Source: Zanthoxylum bungeanum (Eukaryota; Streptophyta; Magnoliopsida; Sapindales; Rutaceae). Taken from it: a DNA stretch of 64,000 nt. Shown here in pieces: positions 1-11,962 of this stretch. Under the pieces are notes generated by a model that saw nothing but the letters and a program-made list of their open reading frames with translations, searched no databases and was not told where the DNA came from. The translations under genes and the position numbers were made by a program. The DNA is taken from the NCBI GenBank assembly GCA_019454045.1, contig SKCR01037659.1, forward strand, positions 1-64,000, in the 5' to 3' direction. The stretch's first letter is position 1, and each line of letters begins with the position of its first letter.

Positions 1-3000
1 ACTTTAACAATTGAGCCCGTCCAACAAACTCAATCGTTTTCCTTAGCCAACATCATTCATATTTTGTAGAATCCAAATTCCACATCAATATGACTTAGAT
101 GTTATATCAGTATTGTGCTATAGCTATTGAGTTGTCTATGTATTTAGAAATAAAATCCAAATACTATAAGACAACCGCAAGCACTACACTAATATGAAAA
201 CTTCTAATCTATAGGGTCACTATGCAACTTCCTAAGTCAATGCTTCATAAGTTGCAACTGATTCCACTAGTTTAGTAGAATCAACGATGACATTCCCCAC
301 TGCATCTTTTCTGACTTTATATGACATAGACCATCTAATGTCATAATTAGGATCAAAACTAATCTGACACTTTATGGTTTCAGACTAAATTCTCTATGAA
401 TTAGAAACTTGTTTTTAATATCTCAAAAATAAAAAAGAACATGTTTCAAGATCCATCATATGGTCTGCAGCATATCAAAATAACTCGTAATAGTTACGAT
501 TAAATTTATATCTTTAATCGCACATAATATATTATTCATTACGCCATCATCATATGATGTATAAGATTGACTAGACATTCCAATCAATATATCTTTCGAC
601 AAAGGAACCGTCCTTTACGAAAGATGAATACTATATATATATAAAAGACACGTTAACTGTCAAACAGTTATACTAACTGCATACCGATAGACTTACTGTG
701 TCCTTTATTAGATCATATCTAATACGCGATTAATGGGAGTATCTGACAAGTCTCTAGTTTTATATCATATATGAAACTTTATATTAAATATAATATAGAC
801 TACTCCCACTGCTTTCACGAAGAAAAGAAGACTTAAGGATATATAACACTAGAAAGAAATTTGTACGCTCCCACTGACCCTACTGACAAATACATATTAT
901 CTATACTTCGATAAAACCAGACAATCTGAGTGATATCAAAAAACAGAGAACACGGATTTCCGGAAAGCTTATATGAGTCTATAATAGGCTTTATAAGCGA
1001 GTATATCAAACTGTGATCTTAGCAGAATACAAACTCTAGGGCCATTCTAGAATGAACTCTTCAAACAAAGAAATCACAACAGATCTCTCATTCGAAGAAA
1101 TCACTCAAGAACGCCACTTTGTATTCTTTAGCCAAAATCACGGTTTAATATCAACATCAACTAATAGATTCTTAATTTTTCATTAAGTGCGACTAGAGAC
1201 AAGTTTTCTCAGAATTTATAATAGACTACTGAGCATAACCTTTCTCACTGTCATACTATAAAGGTCAAACCTTTATCAAGCTTACTTCGCTTTCGCTGTG
1301 CAAATAATTTGCACATTTTATGAACTATTCATAACGAAAGCCTAATCAAGTTCGAAACTTGATCGTTATAAGCTATGAACAATCTTAGATATATGGTTCA
1401 ATGATAATTTCCGAAATCGATATCAAATATCGCTCCCACTATAAGGTATATGATAATTTTCTTCAATAAGAAAACAACAGAATCATTAAGTATCAAATAC
1501 TTTGGAAATGATTCTGACATCCTACTGAACTTATACAAAAGTTGTCTAAGGGTTTTTTCATCTTATTAATTATATAGTTCCACTTACAGTTTATCATTCT
1601 CACATTTGGCTTCAATAAGTCAAATCTTTTCTATAATCATCAACATCTGATGTTACACACCAAGTAATAAAATAATTTTATTACTCGGGATCGTAGAAAA
1701 AAATATTCCATTAAATAGAATAAATGATAAACCTTTCATTCGTACCTCCGAGGCACAAGTACTTTCAATTATAAATCTGTGGTCCAATGACGATCATTGG
1801 TTCAATGAGATTTAATCACATCCTGAATACAATATTCATTAAATGGATAAGGATATGTGGTGTGAACTCATATCGGACCATCTTTTACCATAAGGAATAA
1901 GCATCCAATGCTTCTGTGATAAAAACTCATAAAACATAATTCTAAGTTATTTATTTAACCGAATATTTTTCTTAATGCTTATCTTTCATTAATGACACTA
2001 CTAGTCATCTTAAAATATATAACAATTGTTTATACAGAACAAGTAACTATCCAATAGTCACAAGTTCTGATATCAAATATCAAAACAGTTATTAAACATT
2101 ATTTTAAATAACTAGACGGGAGATCTAGTATCCAATACCAATAGTTATCGTATTATGAGAATCAATATTCTCTATACACAACTATACGCATCTCTTTTCT
2201 TATGCTTTATAATTTGCGTTCAATTATTCACAATAATTGCAAATAATTGATTAGCGTGTCAGACACGTGACTTCTAAAAGTCACTAAAAGCAAAGAAACG
2301 TCATTAAAAGATAAACAAATACTAAAAGGGTTTTCTTAATACCAGTCAAGAATCTCGAGACAAGAACTATTCAAGTCAATTCTTACAGTATAAGAAACTG
2401 TCCTTTCTAGATATTTATATCCTAAAGCAGATATCCTATTTAGATTACCTATCGTGACTTAGTAACTAAGTCACAAACCATCTTGATTTACAAGGAAATC
2501 AGAACAACGGTTCTCGATGGTTTTAACTAATCTAACAATATCTAAGTCTACTGTCTTTCTAGAACCTATTCTAGAACTACGCAACCACAAGTAAAGTCAG
2601 AAAACCTATATATTCAAGTAATATATCATGCAGTGGATTAGAAGTATAATTCTATAAGCAATATAGAAAAAAAAAAAACGAAGCAGAATTTTCCATAAAA
2701 TTACACACTGCTTAAGTTATGGATTTTTAACCCAGCAGTGTCTCCCACTACTTTACTTAATACCGTAATCCCCAACAGACAACGGGAATTCAATAATTAA
2801 ATCTAATTCCATAGTGAGAGTAGGATCCTATGAATATATTTCGACTCACAACTTTGGCACGATCTCGCCTACGTATATTCATTAGGTAGACAACCCATTG
2901 TCAATCACTCACCAGTGACTCCTGATTTTGGTCCTGACCGTTTCTCGTTATGACAGCTTTGGCACGTCCACAATGAGGCGTATCAAGGCTTCACTTATCA

Positions 3001-3508
3001 ATGATACACTCAAGCTACCGATGTAGTCCTGAAAGCTTTGGCACGTTCAGGATTTCCACTTTCACTTGAATTTGTTTAATATCAATATACAACCGGCATG
3101 AATAAAATCTCATAACCTACACCCTCAAAGCTTTGGCACGATCTCGGATGCAGTTATAGAAAGATACCTATAAACCGTACTGACAAGACGGACCAAGAAA
3201 TATGTATCCAATACACGTCACTTGTCAGCCTTATTTCTAAGCGGGAATTTTCCTAAGGAAGCTATACTCTACATCAAATGTAGAATTTTAATCTAAATCA
3301 TTTTCTAAAAAATTCAATTCTACCTATAGAAAACATAACTCAATTTAACAATTAAATTTCTGTTACATTTTCGTTAGCGTAGAACAGAAAAGTCAAGAAA
3401 CATATCTAGACAACATGCATGTGCGAACATTAAAATTGGATTATATATCATATATAAAGCATGAATAATCTAATGGATGAAGCATCAGACCTGCTCTGAT
3501 ACAATTTT
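1..3508 (-). mobile_element. Decayed internal region of a copia-type LTR retrotransposon
   Basis: This is the internal part of a minus-strand LTR element whose 5' LTR is at 3509-6069. Its 3' LTR lies off the left edge. It is AT-rich with no ORF of useful length. Reasons for the assignment are the primer-site complement ending next to the LTR, and short motifs shared with the better preserved internal region at 22944-28706 (for example 'gctcccact' near 869 and 23690). Four copies of AGCTTTGGCACG or close variants lie at 2850-3140. No domain can be traced through it, so the coding capacity appears gone. I see no host gene here. Confidence 0.6.
3493..3504 (-). other. Primer binding site (initiator tRNA-Met type)
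   Basis: The plus strand reads gctctgatacaa. Its reverse complement is close to the TGGTATCAGAGC used by most plant copia elements. It lies five bases from the LTR start at 3509, which fixes the element on the minus strand. Confidence 0.75.
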
Positions 3509-6069
3509 TGTTGGGGTTTTGGGCAATGGGCGCAGCAGAATGCGCGGTTCGGGCGAAATCGTATTTTAAAACTTTTTCAAAAATACCAAATAAATTATTC
3601 AATATCTAATATGAATAATTTGTTCATATTTCACATCAACCTATTTATTCAATATCAAATATTGACATAAACATAGTTGAAACTTCGCAAAACTTTTACG
3701 AAAACCGATTTTTCGCAAAATGGCCTAAAACGTATTTTTGACCGAACCGACCACCCGACACTTAAGGGGACTGCCCAGGTCAGCCCCAATAGTGTCAGGG
3801 AAGTTCATGGACTGCCCGAATAGTGACAGATTCACTGTTTGGATAGCCGTCACCTGGTTGGCTCAAAATCCACCCGGTAACACCGTTTTTGGCCGTTTTC
3901 GCTTATTTCAACTCTGAAACACTTTCCGGAAATTATTCCAACTCCCAAAACACATCCAATACATTCAAAAGACAAAATTTTCATCACTAAATCTGAATAA
4001 ATTCCAGGTCTGATCAGAAAACAGAAAATGGCCAAAATACATGCTTTAAATCCAATTTTCCAAGATTAATCTAATTAATCAAACACCAATTCAAAGTCAC
4101 CACACATGAATAACTCTAGAACAATTCTAGGCATAATAAGAGTGGCTATTACACTCTAGAATGGCAACAATGTTGTCCAACAATAAATTGAAACAATATT
4201 GCCTAAAACTACTTCACACATGCACTATAGCTTCCAATCCATCCATCAAACCTCAAAACCCCAAATTTTTCAGATTTTAAGAACCCTAAAACCCTTCTAT
4301 ATTGTCAAGAAACAAGATTTCCAAGCTTTGGGTTTTGAAGACTTACCTTAAATCTCCAAAGTTCCTTAAGCTATTTCTTGATTTTCCTTCAATTTTGTGC
4401 TTGAATCATCAAGCATCAATGAAACCCATTTTCATCTTCCTTGTTTGAAGATTTTCGACAGTGAAGGGAAGTGAACAAGAGAGAGAAACAAATTTTCCCT
4501 TTTAATATTGTGTTGACCGAATTAGGGGATATAAGGGCACTTTTGTCATTTGTAAAATTTAATCAAATTAAATGCATTACATTTTATAATATCCAATCAA
4601 AATTGGACACACAAAGACTAAATTAATTCATGTCATGTGTTACCATTAAATAATTACATGTGTGATAACATTTATCACAAATGAAAAAATATTTAATAAA
4701 TTAAATATAAAGTCAAAGTAGTTAAAATCTAAATTTACCACTTTAACCTTAAATTTAATGTCAAGTGTAACCAATAATAATTAAACATTTTTCATAATAA
4801 TTATGAAAAAATTTATCAATTAATTATTATTATATATATGTATTTTATTTACATTAAATAACAAATACATATATTTATGACATTTGTCAAAATTTCATTT
4901 GACGAATAATTAATGTGTCAGATACAAATACACAATAATTATTATCGGACAAAATCCCCTAATTGCATGTGTTATCGTTTAACCAATTAAATGATCCGAA
5001 TTAACTCACTTAATCCGGTGAAGTATTATGAATAATCCGTATTATTCATATCGAGGTTCCCAAGTGCTCAACGAGTACACTTCATATTGTGGGACTCTCT
5101 AAGTTTAGGTTTATCCGTCACGAAATCCAATTTCGTGTCCACAATCCACCCACTCATGGATTATGACGACCACAATTAATCTCGCAAAACTATGCAAGTC
5201 GAGGTCATAGCATACATATAATCCCCCTGTCACAGGCTATCCGTATTATACATGGGATATAGATAACAACGTCAAATTTGTTCGGTATAATACATTCGAA
5301 TTTCAATTTATGATCTCTAAATAACACTCGGAACTGATTTCCAAAGTTATACCACGGCCATGGATTTACTAGATCGTAAACACGTTCGGATGCCTATGTC
5401 CTGTACACAAGACTGACGGATAAACTCAACACCCAACAAACAAGCGGAGGTCTGATCATGACTAGATCATTGACGTGACTGCAATCAAAGTGTGGAGGAT
5501 AACTCATATATCCACAGTGGTATCTCAAGTCGAATGACCACTATGCTCGCTCAACTCGAGAAGGTTCATATTGACGTTGGTGTACCATCTATTAGGAAAC
5601 CTTCAATGAATCGTTCAGTTTCTTATCAAATAAACACCTATATGTCTATACGAGTCTCCCAAGACTCATGGTTCACCGGGATAAACCATCGGACCAAGTC
5701 ACGATATACGACATGTACTAGTCTCATCAGATTTTACTAACTGACACGTGTTAGTAAATCTTGACCAGGAACTTTATTTAAGGATATACATCTTATAGTG
5801 CGCTTCCCAATGTCATTTACAAACTACGTTATAACTGCGCACTATATTGTAAATCATAGGGTCTTTGTCTAATATACACGTATCACTAAACCAGATTTAG
5901 TTTCGATCTAATCGTAATCAGATATCTAATCGTAATTAGATCGAATAAGTGTATAAAAGACAAGGGAGCTACCATTAAATATGTAACAATTATGAAAATA
6001 GAATTGTTCGTATTTATGAATCGAACATAAATACGATCCGGATTGACACTCTGAGCACCAACCATAACA
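3509..6069 (-). repeat. 5' LTR, 2.56 kb (family shared with 38301-40714)
   Basis: The plus strand starts TGTTGGGG next to the primer site and ends CCATAACA, giving matching TG...CA ends. The right part (5430-6069) is the reverse complement of 38301-38900: the ...GAGCACCAACC end and the ...CGGAGGTCTGATC block both recur there. The 2.4-kb solo LTR at 38301-40714 is therefore the same family in the opposite orientation. The left end of the element is outside the window, so no TSD can be checked. Small ORFs in it are unrelated between copies and not credible genes. Confidence 0.75.
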
Positions 6070-6384
6070 ACCTCCCGGACCAGGATCTTCCCCTCGTCGA
6101 GATATGCAAGTTGGACACTTCGTTTGCCCAAATTTGACTTTCGTTTGTTGACGAGAAAAATACAGTAGTTATCATTGTTTTACCGATCATCGGTAACCAT
6201 CGTGCTTCAGCCCACACCACCACCATCACTGAGATCCTTGAGACGTTTAGTGACCAGTGGCTCATTCATTGTGAGATTTAGAGGTCGTTGTAACTAGTTC
6301 CTAGTATCGGTTTACGGAGAAGAGAAGTTAAGTCTTGTTCCTCCGATATTTTCAAAATACATTTTCATTTAATCGACACTGAAA
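6070..6384. other. Unassigned spacer
   Basis: 315 bases between the LTR end and the hAT zinc finger. Two overlapping minus-strand frames of about 80 codons cross it, but neither resembles a known family and one runs into the LTR. It may be the lost 5' part of the hAT element. Confidence 0.4.
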
Positions 6385-8300
6385 ATGAAAGTACCAGGGC
6401 AGTATGCAACCATTGTGGGTTTTCTTACAAATTTACTGGTAGATATGGCAATATGATCAAGCACATGGAAAGACATCATGTCGGTTGAAATAAGACTTGA
6501 TACAACGCAAACTCAAATGGCCTTGTACGCATCATCTAGTAGAGGTACGAGTTCTTTAGATTTATTTAAATATTATGATGCTAAAAATAGAGAAGAATTT
6601 GCTAAATTAACTTGTATGGCACATCTTTCTTTAAATTTTGGTGAAAAAATTACTCTTACTAATTACGTTAAGAATGTTTTAAATCCTGCTGCTTGTAGAA
6701 TGACTAGAAATATAACAAAACATCACATTTTTAAATTATACAAAGATGGTAAAATTATTTTAAATGAAACATTTAAAGATATTAAAGGTCGTGTTTCTAT
6801 TTATTCTGATATTTGGAGTGAGCATTGGAGAACACACTCATACATGGGTGTGACTTGTCATTGGATTGATGCATCATGGAACATGCAAAAATGACTTATT
6901 GCATTTAGATTTTTTGATAAACAACATACTGCACAAAATATTTATAGAATGATGAAGTAATTTTTGATAAATATGATTTGTTAGGTAAAATTTTAACGAT
7001 TGGTTTTTATAATGCATCTGCGCATACTGCATCAATTAAAGATTTAACAGAAATATGCCAACAAAATTTGGGGGGTCAATTTTTTCATGTTCGATGCACA
7101 TACCATGTCCTTAATTTATGTGTTCAATATGGTCTTACTAGTTTAGCATCTTTCATTGATCTTATTAAGAATGCACTTAATTGTATTTGGTCATATTCTC
7201 AAGTTAGGAGAGAATGTGCCAAGTTTTATAAATTAAATAGTATTAAAGCGATAAAATTTTCACGAGATAATCCAACACGTTGGAATTCAACTTATTTTCT
7301 TTTATGTCAAGATTTCCAATACAAAGATGCATTATGTAGTTTTTTCTCAACATGTTGAACATATCACATTTTTTCCTAGTCAATGGGATATTTGTGAAAA
7401 AATTTAGAAATTTTAAAAGTTTTTAATGATGCTATAAATATTTTTAGCGGAGTTTATTATCATACAACACATTTATTTCTTGTTGAAAGTTTGAATATTA
7501 TCGGTATTTTATATGAGCATGTTGAAAGTTATGATCATAATGATATTGTTTTGCTTAAAGCTATTGTTGTTATGAAACAAAAATGATTGAATTATTTTAG
7601 AGACATTCATTACTTTATCTTATTACCGCGATTTTTTATCCTAAATGTAAATTAGAAGGTTTGAATAATGCAATACAAGCTTACTATGGATACCTAAATT
7701 AATAGATGAAATTGATATTACAACAATAATAGCTAATATAAAATTTGATTTAATAGAATTATTTAATGATTATGTTAAGATATAACTTGCTATCAGTAGG
7801 ACAATCTAGTAGTAGCGAACCTGTAATACAAACAAGACTTAGCGTAGGTGATCGTTGGTTACTACAACGAAATAAAAACATAGGGATAACACGACTATCA
7901 ACCCGGAATTAGATAATTATTTATCTATTAATTTTCTAGTTTCTACTGAAAGTTTAGTGTGTAAAAAGTTTCAAATCCTTGACTGGTGGAACCGACATCA
8001 AAATATATATCTTGTATTATCAATTATTGCTAAAGAATTGCTGACATCACCTATTTCCACCGTTGCGGTTGAGCAAGCTTTCAGCATATGAGGCAATGTA
8101 ATTGAAGCGAGACAATTTTCATTACATCCAAGTACTTTAGAAGCAACAACATGTGTGAATGATTGGACCCGAGCTGATCTAAGGCAACAAGAAGATCCCC
8201 CGATGACTTTGAAGACTTGTTCGACAATGCATCTGCAAGTACAAGCGGAACGGGAGCTGAAGGATCAACATGAATTGATAATGATGATTGATGATGATTG
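6385..8300 (+). pseudogene. hAT-superfamily transposase pseudogene (BED finger, Ac-like)
   Basis: A DNA-transposon transposase broken by stops and frameshifts. 6385-6478 encodes a BED-type finger (CNHCGFSYKF then IKHMERHH: C-x2-C and H-x4-H). 6479-6894 and 6978-7358 carry the middle of a hAT transposase, including IYSDIWSEHWRTHSYMGVT and the later HVRCTYHVLNL and DNPTRWNSTY blocks typical of this family. 7950-8200 encodes the C-terminal dimerisation region (LDWWNRHQ, then SPISTVAVEQAFSI followed by a stop). The nuclear enzyme would cut and reinsert its own element. At least four lesions are visible, so it is dead. A run with accgaaccgg at 8590-8630 looks like hAT subterminal sequence, but I could not pair terminal inverted repeats. 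Confidence 0.85.
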
Positions 8301-9014
8301 ATCAACAAGCAAATAATTATAAATTTAAATGGGGAACTATCTTAAAATTGTAATGGAACTACATGAGCTTTGATTCCTCTCATAATTGGAGGATACGTAG
8401 GCAACTAAAGTTTTTAAAAATTGAAATTCAAGCTCTTTAATTTAATAATTTTATTTTTAATTTTATGTAGTTAAGAATTTTATTTGTAATTTAATATAAT
8501 CTAAATTCATAATTTTAAATAAATTTTTTTATCTCATATTTTTTAAAAAATATTTATTAAAATTTGAAAAAAATTTTAAAAAAAATTTGGTTACAACCGG
8601 AACCGAACCGGACTAGCCGGGTCTAGTTAAAACTTGGCACGTGATTATTACTGTTTTGGGGGTATAAATGTAAAAATTTAGAAGTTTTGGACTTAATTGT
8701 TTATTTGCATGATTAAGAGGGTAATTAAATAAATTCTATTTCCCAGTAGTTAATAGGTAATATTTGAGAGTTTTAGGAATATATGAACATAGTAGAAAAT
8801 TTTTGAGACTTAAATAGAAATTTAGAAAATTTAGGGGTAAAATCATAATTTTGGAAAAGTTAAGGGACCTGATCGTAATTTTATAATTTTCAGATTCTTA
8901 TCGAGACTATGGACATATTAAGGACTTTTGCGTGGATTGGGATAAGAACAATGCACGATGATTCCCTTAACATAATTGTTTGTTGATTGATGGTTGCAGT
9001 GAAAGTATTATATA

Positions 9015-9063
<49 letters not shown>

Positions 9064-9184
9064 TATAATTATACTATATATATGTGTATATATTTATATA
9101 TATATATATTTGTGGAGATATTATATTGAGTTATTGAAAGCATGAGAAATATGAATTCAAGATTGTTGAGATGATATTGATGGA
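8301..9184. other. AT-rich non-coding stretch, probable hAT 3' tail plus microsatellite
   Basis: No ORF or RNA gene is visible. It contains the accgaaccgg-type motifs near 8590-8630 that may be hAT subterminal repeats, and a TA microsatellite at about 9001-9110. Confidence 0.5.
9001..9110. repeat. (TA)n microsatellite
   Basis: A long run of alternating TA, interrupted near 9061-9090 by short variants, is seen directly. Confidence 0.95.
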
Positions 9185-9250
9185 TTGGATATGAGATGTG
9201 GTTACTGAAGGAACATATGGTCAATCGACTCTATTCCCTCACCATATAAG
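9185..9250 (-). pseudogene. LINE ORF2 fragment, C-terminal piece of the zf-RVT domain
   Basis: Read on the minus strand this codes for a GEGIESIDHMFL-like stretch. In plant L1-type LINEs the zinc-binding RT domain has the form C-x2-C-G-x-G-x-E-S-x-D-H-L-F. The preceding part of the domain is found across the inserted 10.4-kb gypsy element, at 19669-19876. The insertion cut the domain almost at the CxxC motif. The bases at 9246-9250 (ataag) are one copy of the target-site duplication. No LINE poly(A) tail was found on the left. Confidence 0.7.
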
Positions 9251-11944
9251 TGTAGGACACAGAAGCTGGGCGACGCATGCTGTTCTAGACTCAGGGCCTA
9301 GTTGGGAGTACGGAGTAGCCCACGGGGGACTAAACCGGAGAGTAATGGAGTCGCCACCCGGTGTGAACCGGGAAAATGATTTAAGGCCGCACTCACCCCT
9401 CGCAAGGGAAGACCTCAAACCGTTGGGTTCGGAATGGTCCCTTACTTATGTCATTTGTAATGAATGGATTTGTGCAATATTAACCAAGTCTACTCAACAT
9501 ACATGTTGGTCAAAGTAGTCTAAATTCTAGGTTTGCATGCTTCAACAGTAAACTTTTCATAACGGCAAACATCCGACATCACACATCAAACATGCTACAT
9601 ACATAGTAATCTAAACATGCCTTAATTAAATTCCTAATACAAAAGGTAAATAACTAAAACATGCTTGAAATAAAATAACATTCTAGTAACCTAATCATGC
9701 TCAAATACAAGTTGGACGAAAAGAAATGCGTGAATCTTTCGAGTGGTACGGGGCATTGTATCCCGAGTGCAAACCATAATACCGTCCATTCAGATTCGGC
9801 TATGGAATTTATGTCCGGGTTTCCATCCGATATACCACAAGAAAGAACACATATTTCATTTATCCCGAAATCATATCATATACTAATTCATTATTTCATG
9901 CGAACTAATTCTAAATAACATGCTCAAATAACCATTCAAATTAAACACATAAAAATACATTTCCTAAATCATTATTTTATGTAAATAAATTTAATACAAC
10001 ATACTAAAATAATTGAACACATTAATGCATGAAATACATTTTTTTAAGCCAATTCCAACAACATGCCAAGTTAACTACTCATGCTAAAATACCATAAAAT
10101 ACATTTTTAAATCATTATTGTATGTGAGAAAATTCTGTAATATAAACCCTCAGGTCTAACCTCTTTTGTCGTTGCTCGGAGACGCGTTACACGGCCGTCG
10201 GAAAGGCTAAATCACCACGATCATGCCGGTTCACTGTTTTAGTGTTTTGCTCACTGCTTTGCCGCTTCGCTCGCTGTTTTGAGTCCGCTTTGCTGCGTTT
10301 CAGGTCACCACACTTTGCTCACTGGTTTGCAGTGAATTAAGCGCTGTTTTGGTGATGGTTTGGGCGAGAATATGGAGGGCTAAACTGGGCAGAATGTGTG
10401 CTGGTTCCAGGCAGAATGAGGGCTGATTCACGGTAATCCAGGGGCTGTATGCGGTAGTTTAGGGAGTTATTTTCGGTGATGTACAAGGGCTGTTGCGGAG
10501 GTAGTTTACTGGGTAGTATTTGTGGTAATGCTGGGCAGTTTTTAGGGGTTATTTTTGGTAGTAATAGGCAGTTTTATGGGCATTGTTTGTGGCTTGAAGG
10601 GGGGCAGTATGTGAGGGCTGGTGTGAGGCTTGTTACGTGAGTGTAGGTGAATGTTTGCGTGAAGGCTATGGCTGGCAAAGGCAGTGGCGTGAAGGCTTGT
10701 TTGGGCAAGAGACATTGACGTGTTGTTGAATTGTGGTGGCTTTGTGTGCTGCTGAAGGGTGAAGGATTTCTTGGGCGATGTGGGACTAAATGGAGGCAGT
10801 TTTGTGCGTGGAAATTTGAAGGCAATTAAGGTGGGTAGTTTCCTAATAGATGTGGGATTGAGGGGAGTGATAGGTTGCAGTTTTTTGTTGGTTTGGGGGT
10901 ATATTTGGGCAGATTTTTGGGTTGTTTTGTGCGTGAATGTGGGGGGCTAAATTGAACAGTTTGTGCGTTGGTTATAGTGGCTGGTTGGAGGCTGTGAGGG
11001 GCGTGTATGCAAGGGGCTGAAGTGAGGCAGTAGGTGCGTGAAGATCAAAGGCAGAAGTGAGGCAGTGAATGGCGATAGATGAGGGGCTGTAGTGAGGCAG
11101 TGTGCGCTAGTTCCAGGGGCTGTATGAAGGCTGTTTTTGTGCGTGAGGATGGGCAGTGAAGGAGAGGACTTTGGGCGTGTGTTGTAGGGGAAATAAGGGG
11201 CTGGTTTATTATCTCCAAATGCTAAGTGTATGCTCAAATGTGCTTGATCTCTCTTGGCCTCCACAAGGCAGAAAAATCATGGTTTATATAGGCAATTTAG
11301 AGTGCATTTAATGGGTAGGCCAAGGATATTTATTTTGATACCAAACTTGGTTGAAATAAAATGCATAATTGGATGGCTTTGTTGACATATACAAAAGATG
11401 GTTTGAAAAATGAATCAAAGGTGGTGGGATGGTGATGGGCGTGAGGTGTAGGGAATTAATGGTGTGGGGGGAGTGCTTGACTTGGTGAGGGAGGCTATTA
11501 AATGATGTAGGGTTGGTTTAATAAATGTCTTGGAAAGTTAACATCAGGTAAAAGGCAAGGTCAAATGTTAAAGTGAATAGGTAGAAGGGTAAATCATGAT
11601 GGAATAGTGTAAGGAGGGTAGAAAATGGTGTCAAGGTCGTGGGCCTCCTAGGTGGTGGGCTTGGGGTGCTTGGTTGGTTTTGGTTTTTAACGGGCTTTGG
11701 ATGTGGATTTGGGTGTCTAGGTGGGTTTGGAAGGGTTTGCGGTGATTTTCGAGCTGTAGGAACACTTTGAAACGACCATTCAGCAAGCAAACTCTGAGCG
11801 AACTTAGCGGATTAATTCTGAAATATATCATCTCTTGACTTTACCTTTCCTTCGACCGCTTTCCGCGAACTCCACGACTAAAAAGGCGGTGCCTCCTTTC
11901 AAGACTCTTCATCGGGTTCGGTATGCAAAAATGCAATGCCTACA
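9251..11944 (-). repeat. 3' LTR of the gag-only gypsy element
   Basis: Starts TGTAGGACAC and ends CCTACA. It is nearly identical to 16975-19668. GC-rich G+T segments at about 10380-11200 give antisense ORFs present in both LTRs simply because the LTRs are copies. Related LTR sequence in reverse orientation forms the solo LTR at 32509-36213. Confidence 0.95.
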
Positions 11945-11962
11945 GTCGCCCCCACTTTGATG
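11945..11962 (-). other. Polypurine tract
   Basis: On the minus strand a purine-rich run (AAAGTGGGGGCGAC) abuts the 3' LTR, where plus-strand DNA synthesis starts in LTR elements. Confidence 0.75.

Noticed and set aside
10574..11264. Antisense ORFs of 80-105 codons found again at 18281-18994
   Set aside because: The two sites are the two LTRs of one element, so conservation is expected. The frames are Ser/Pro/His-rich translations of G+T-rich LTR sequence and resemble no gag or pol domain.
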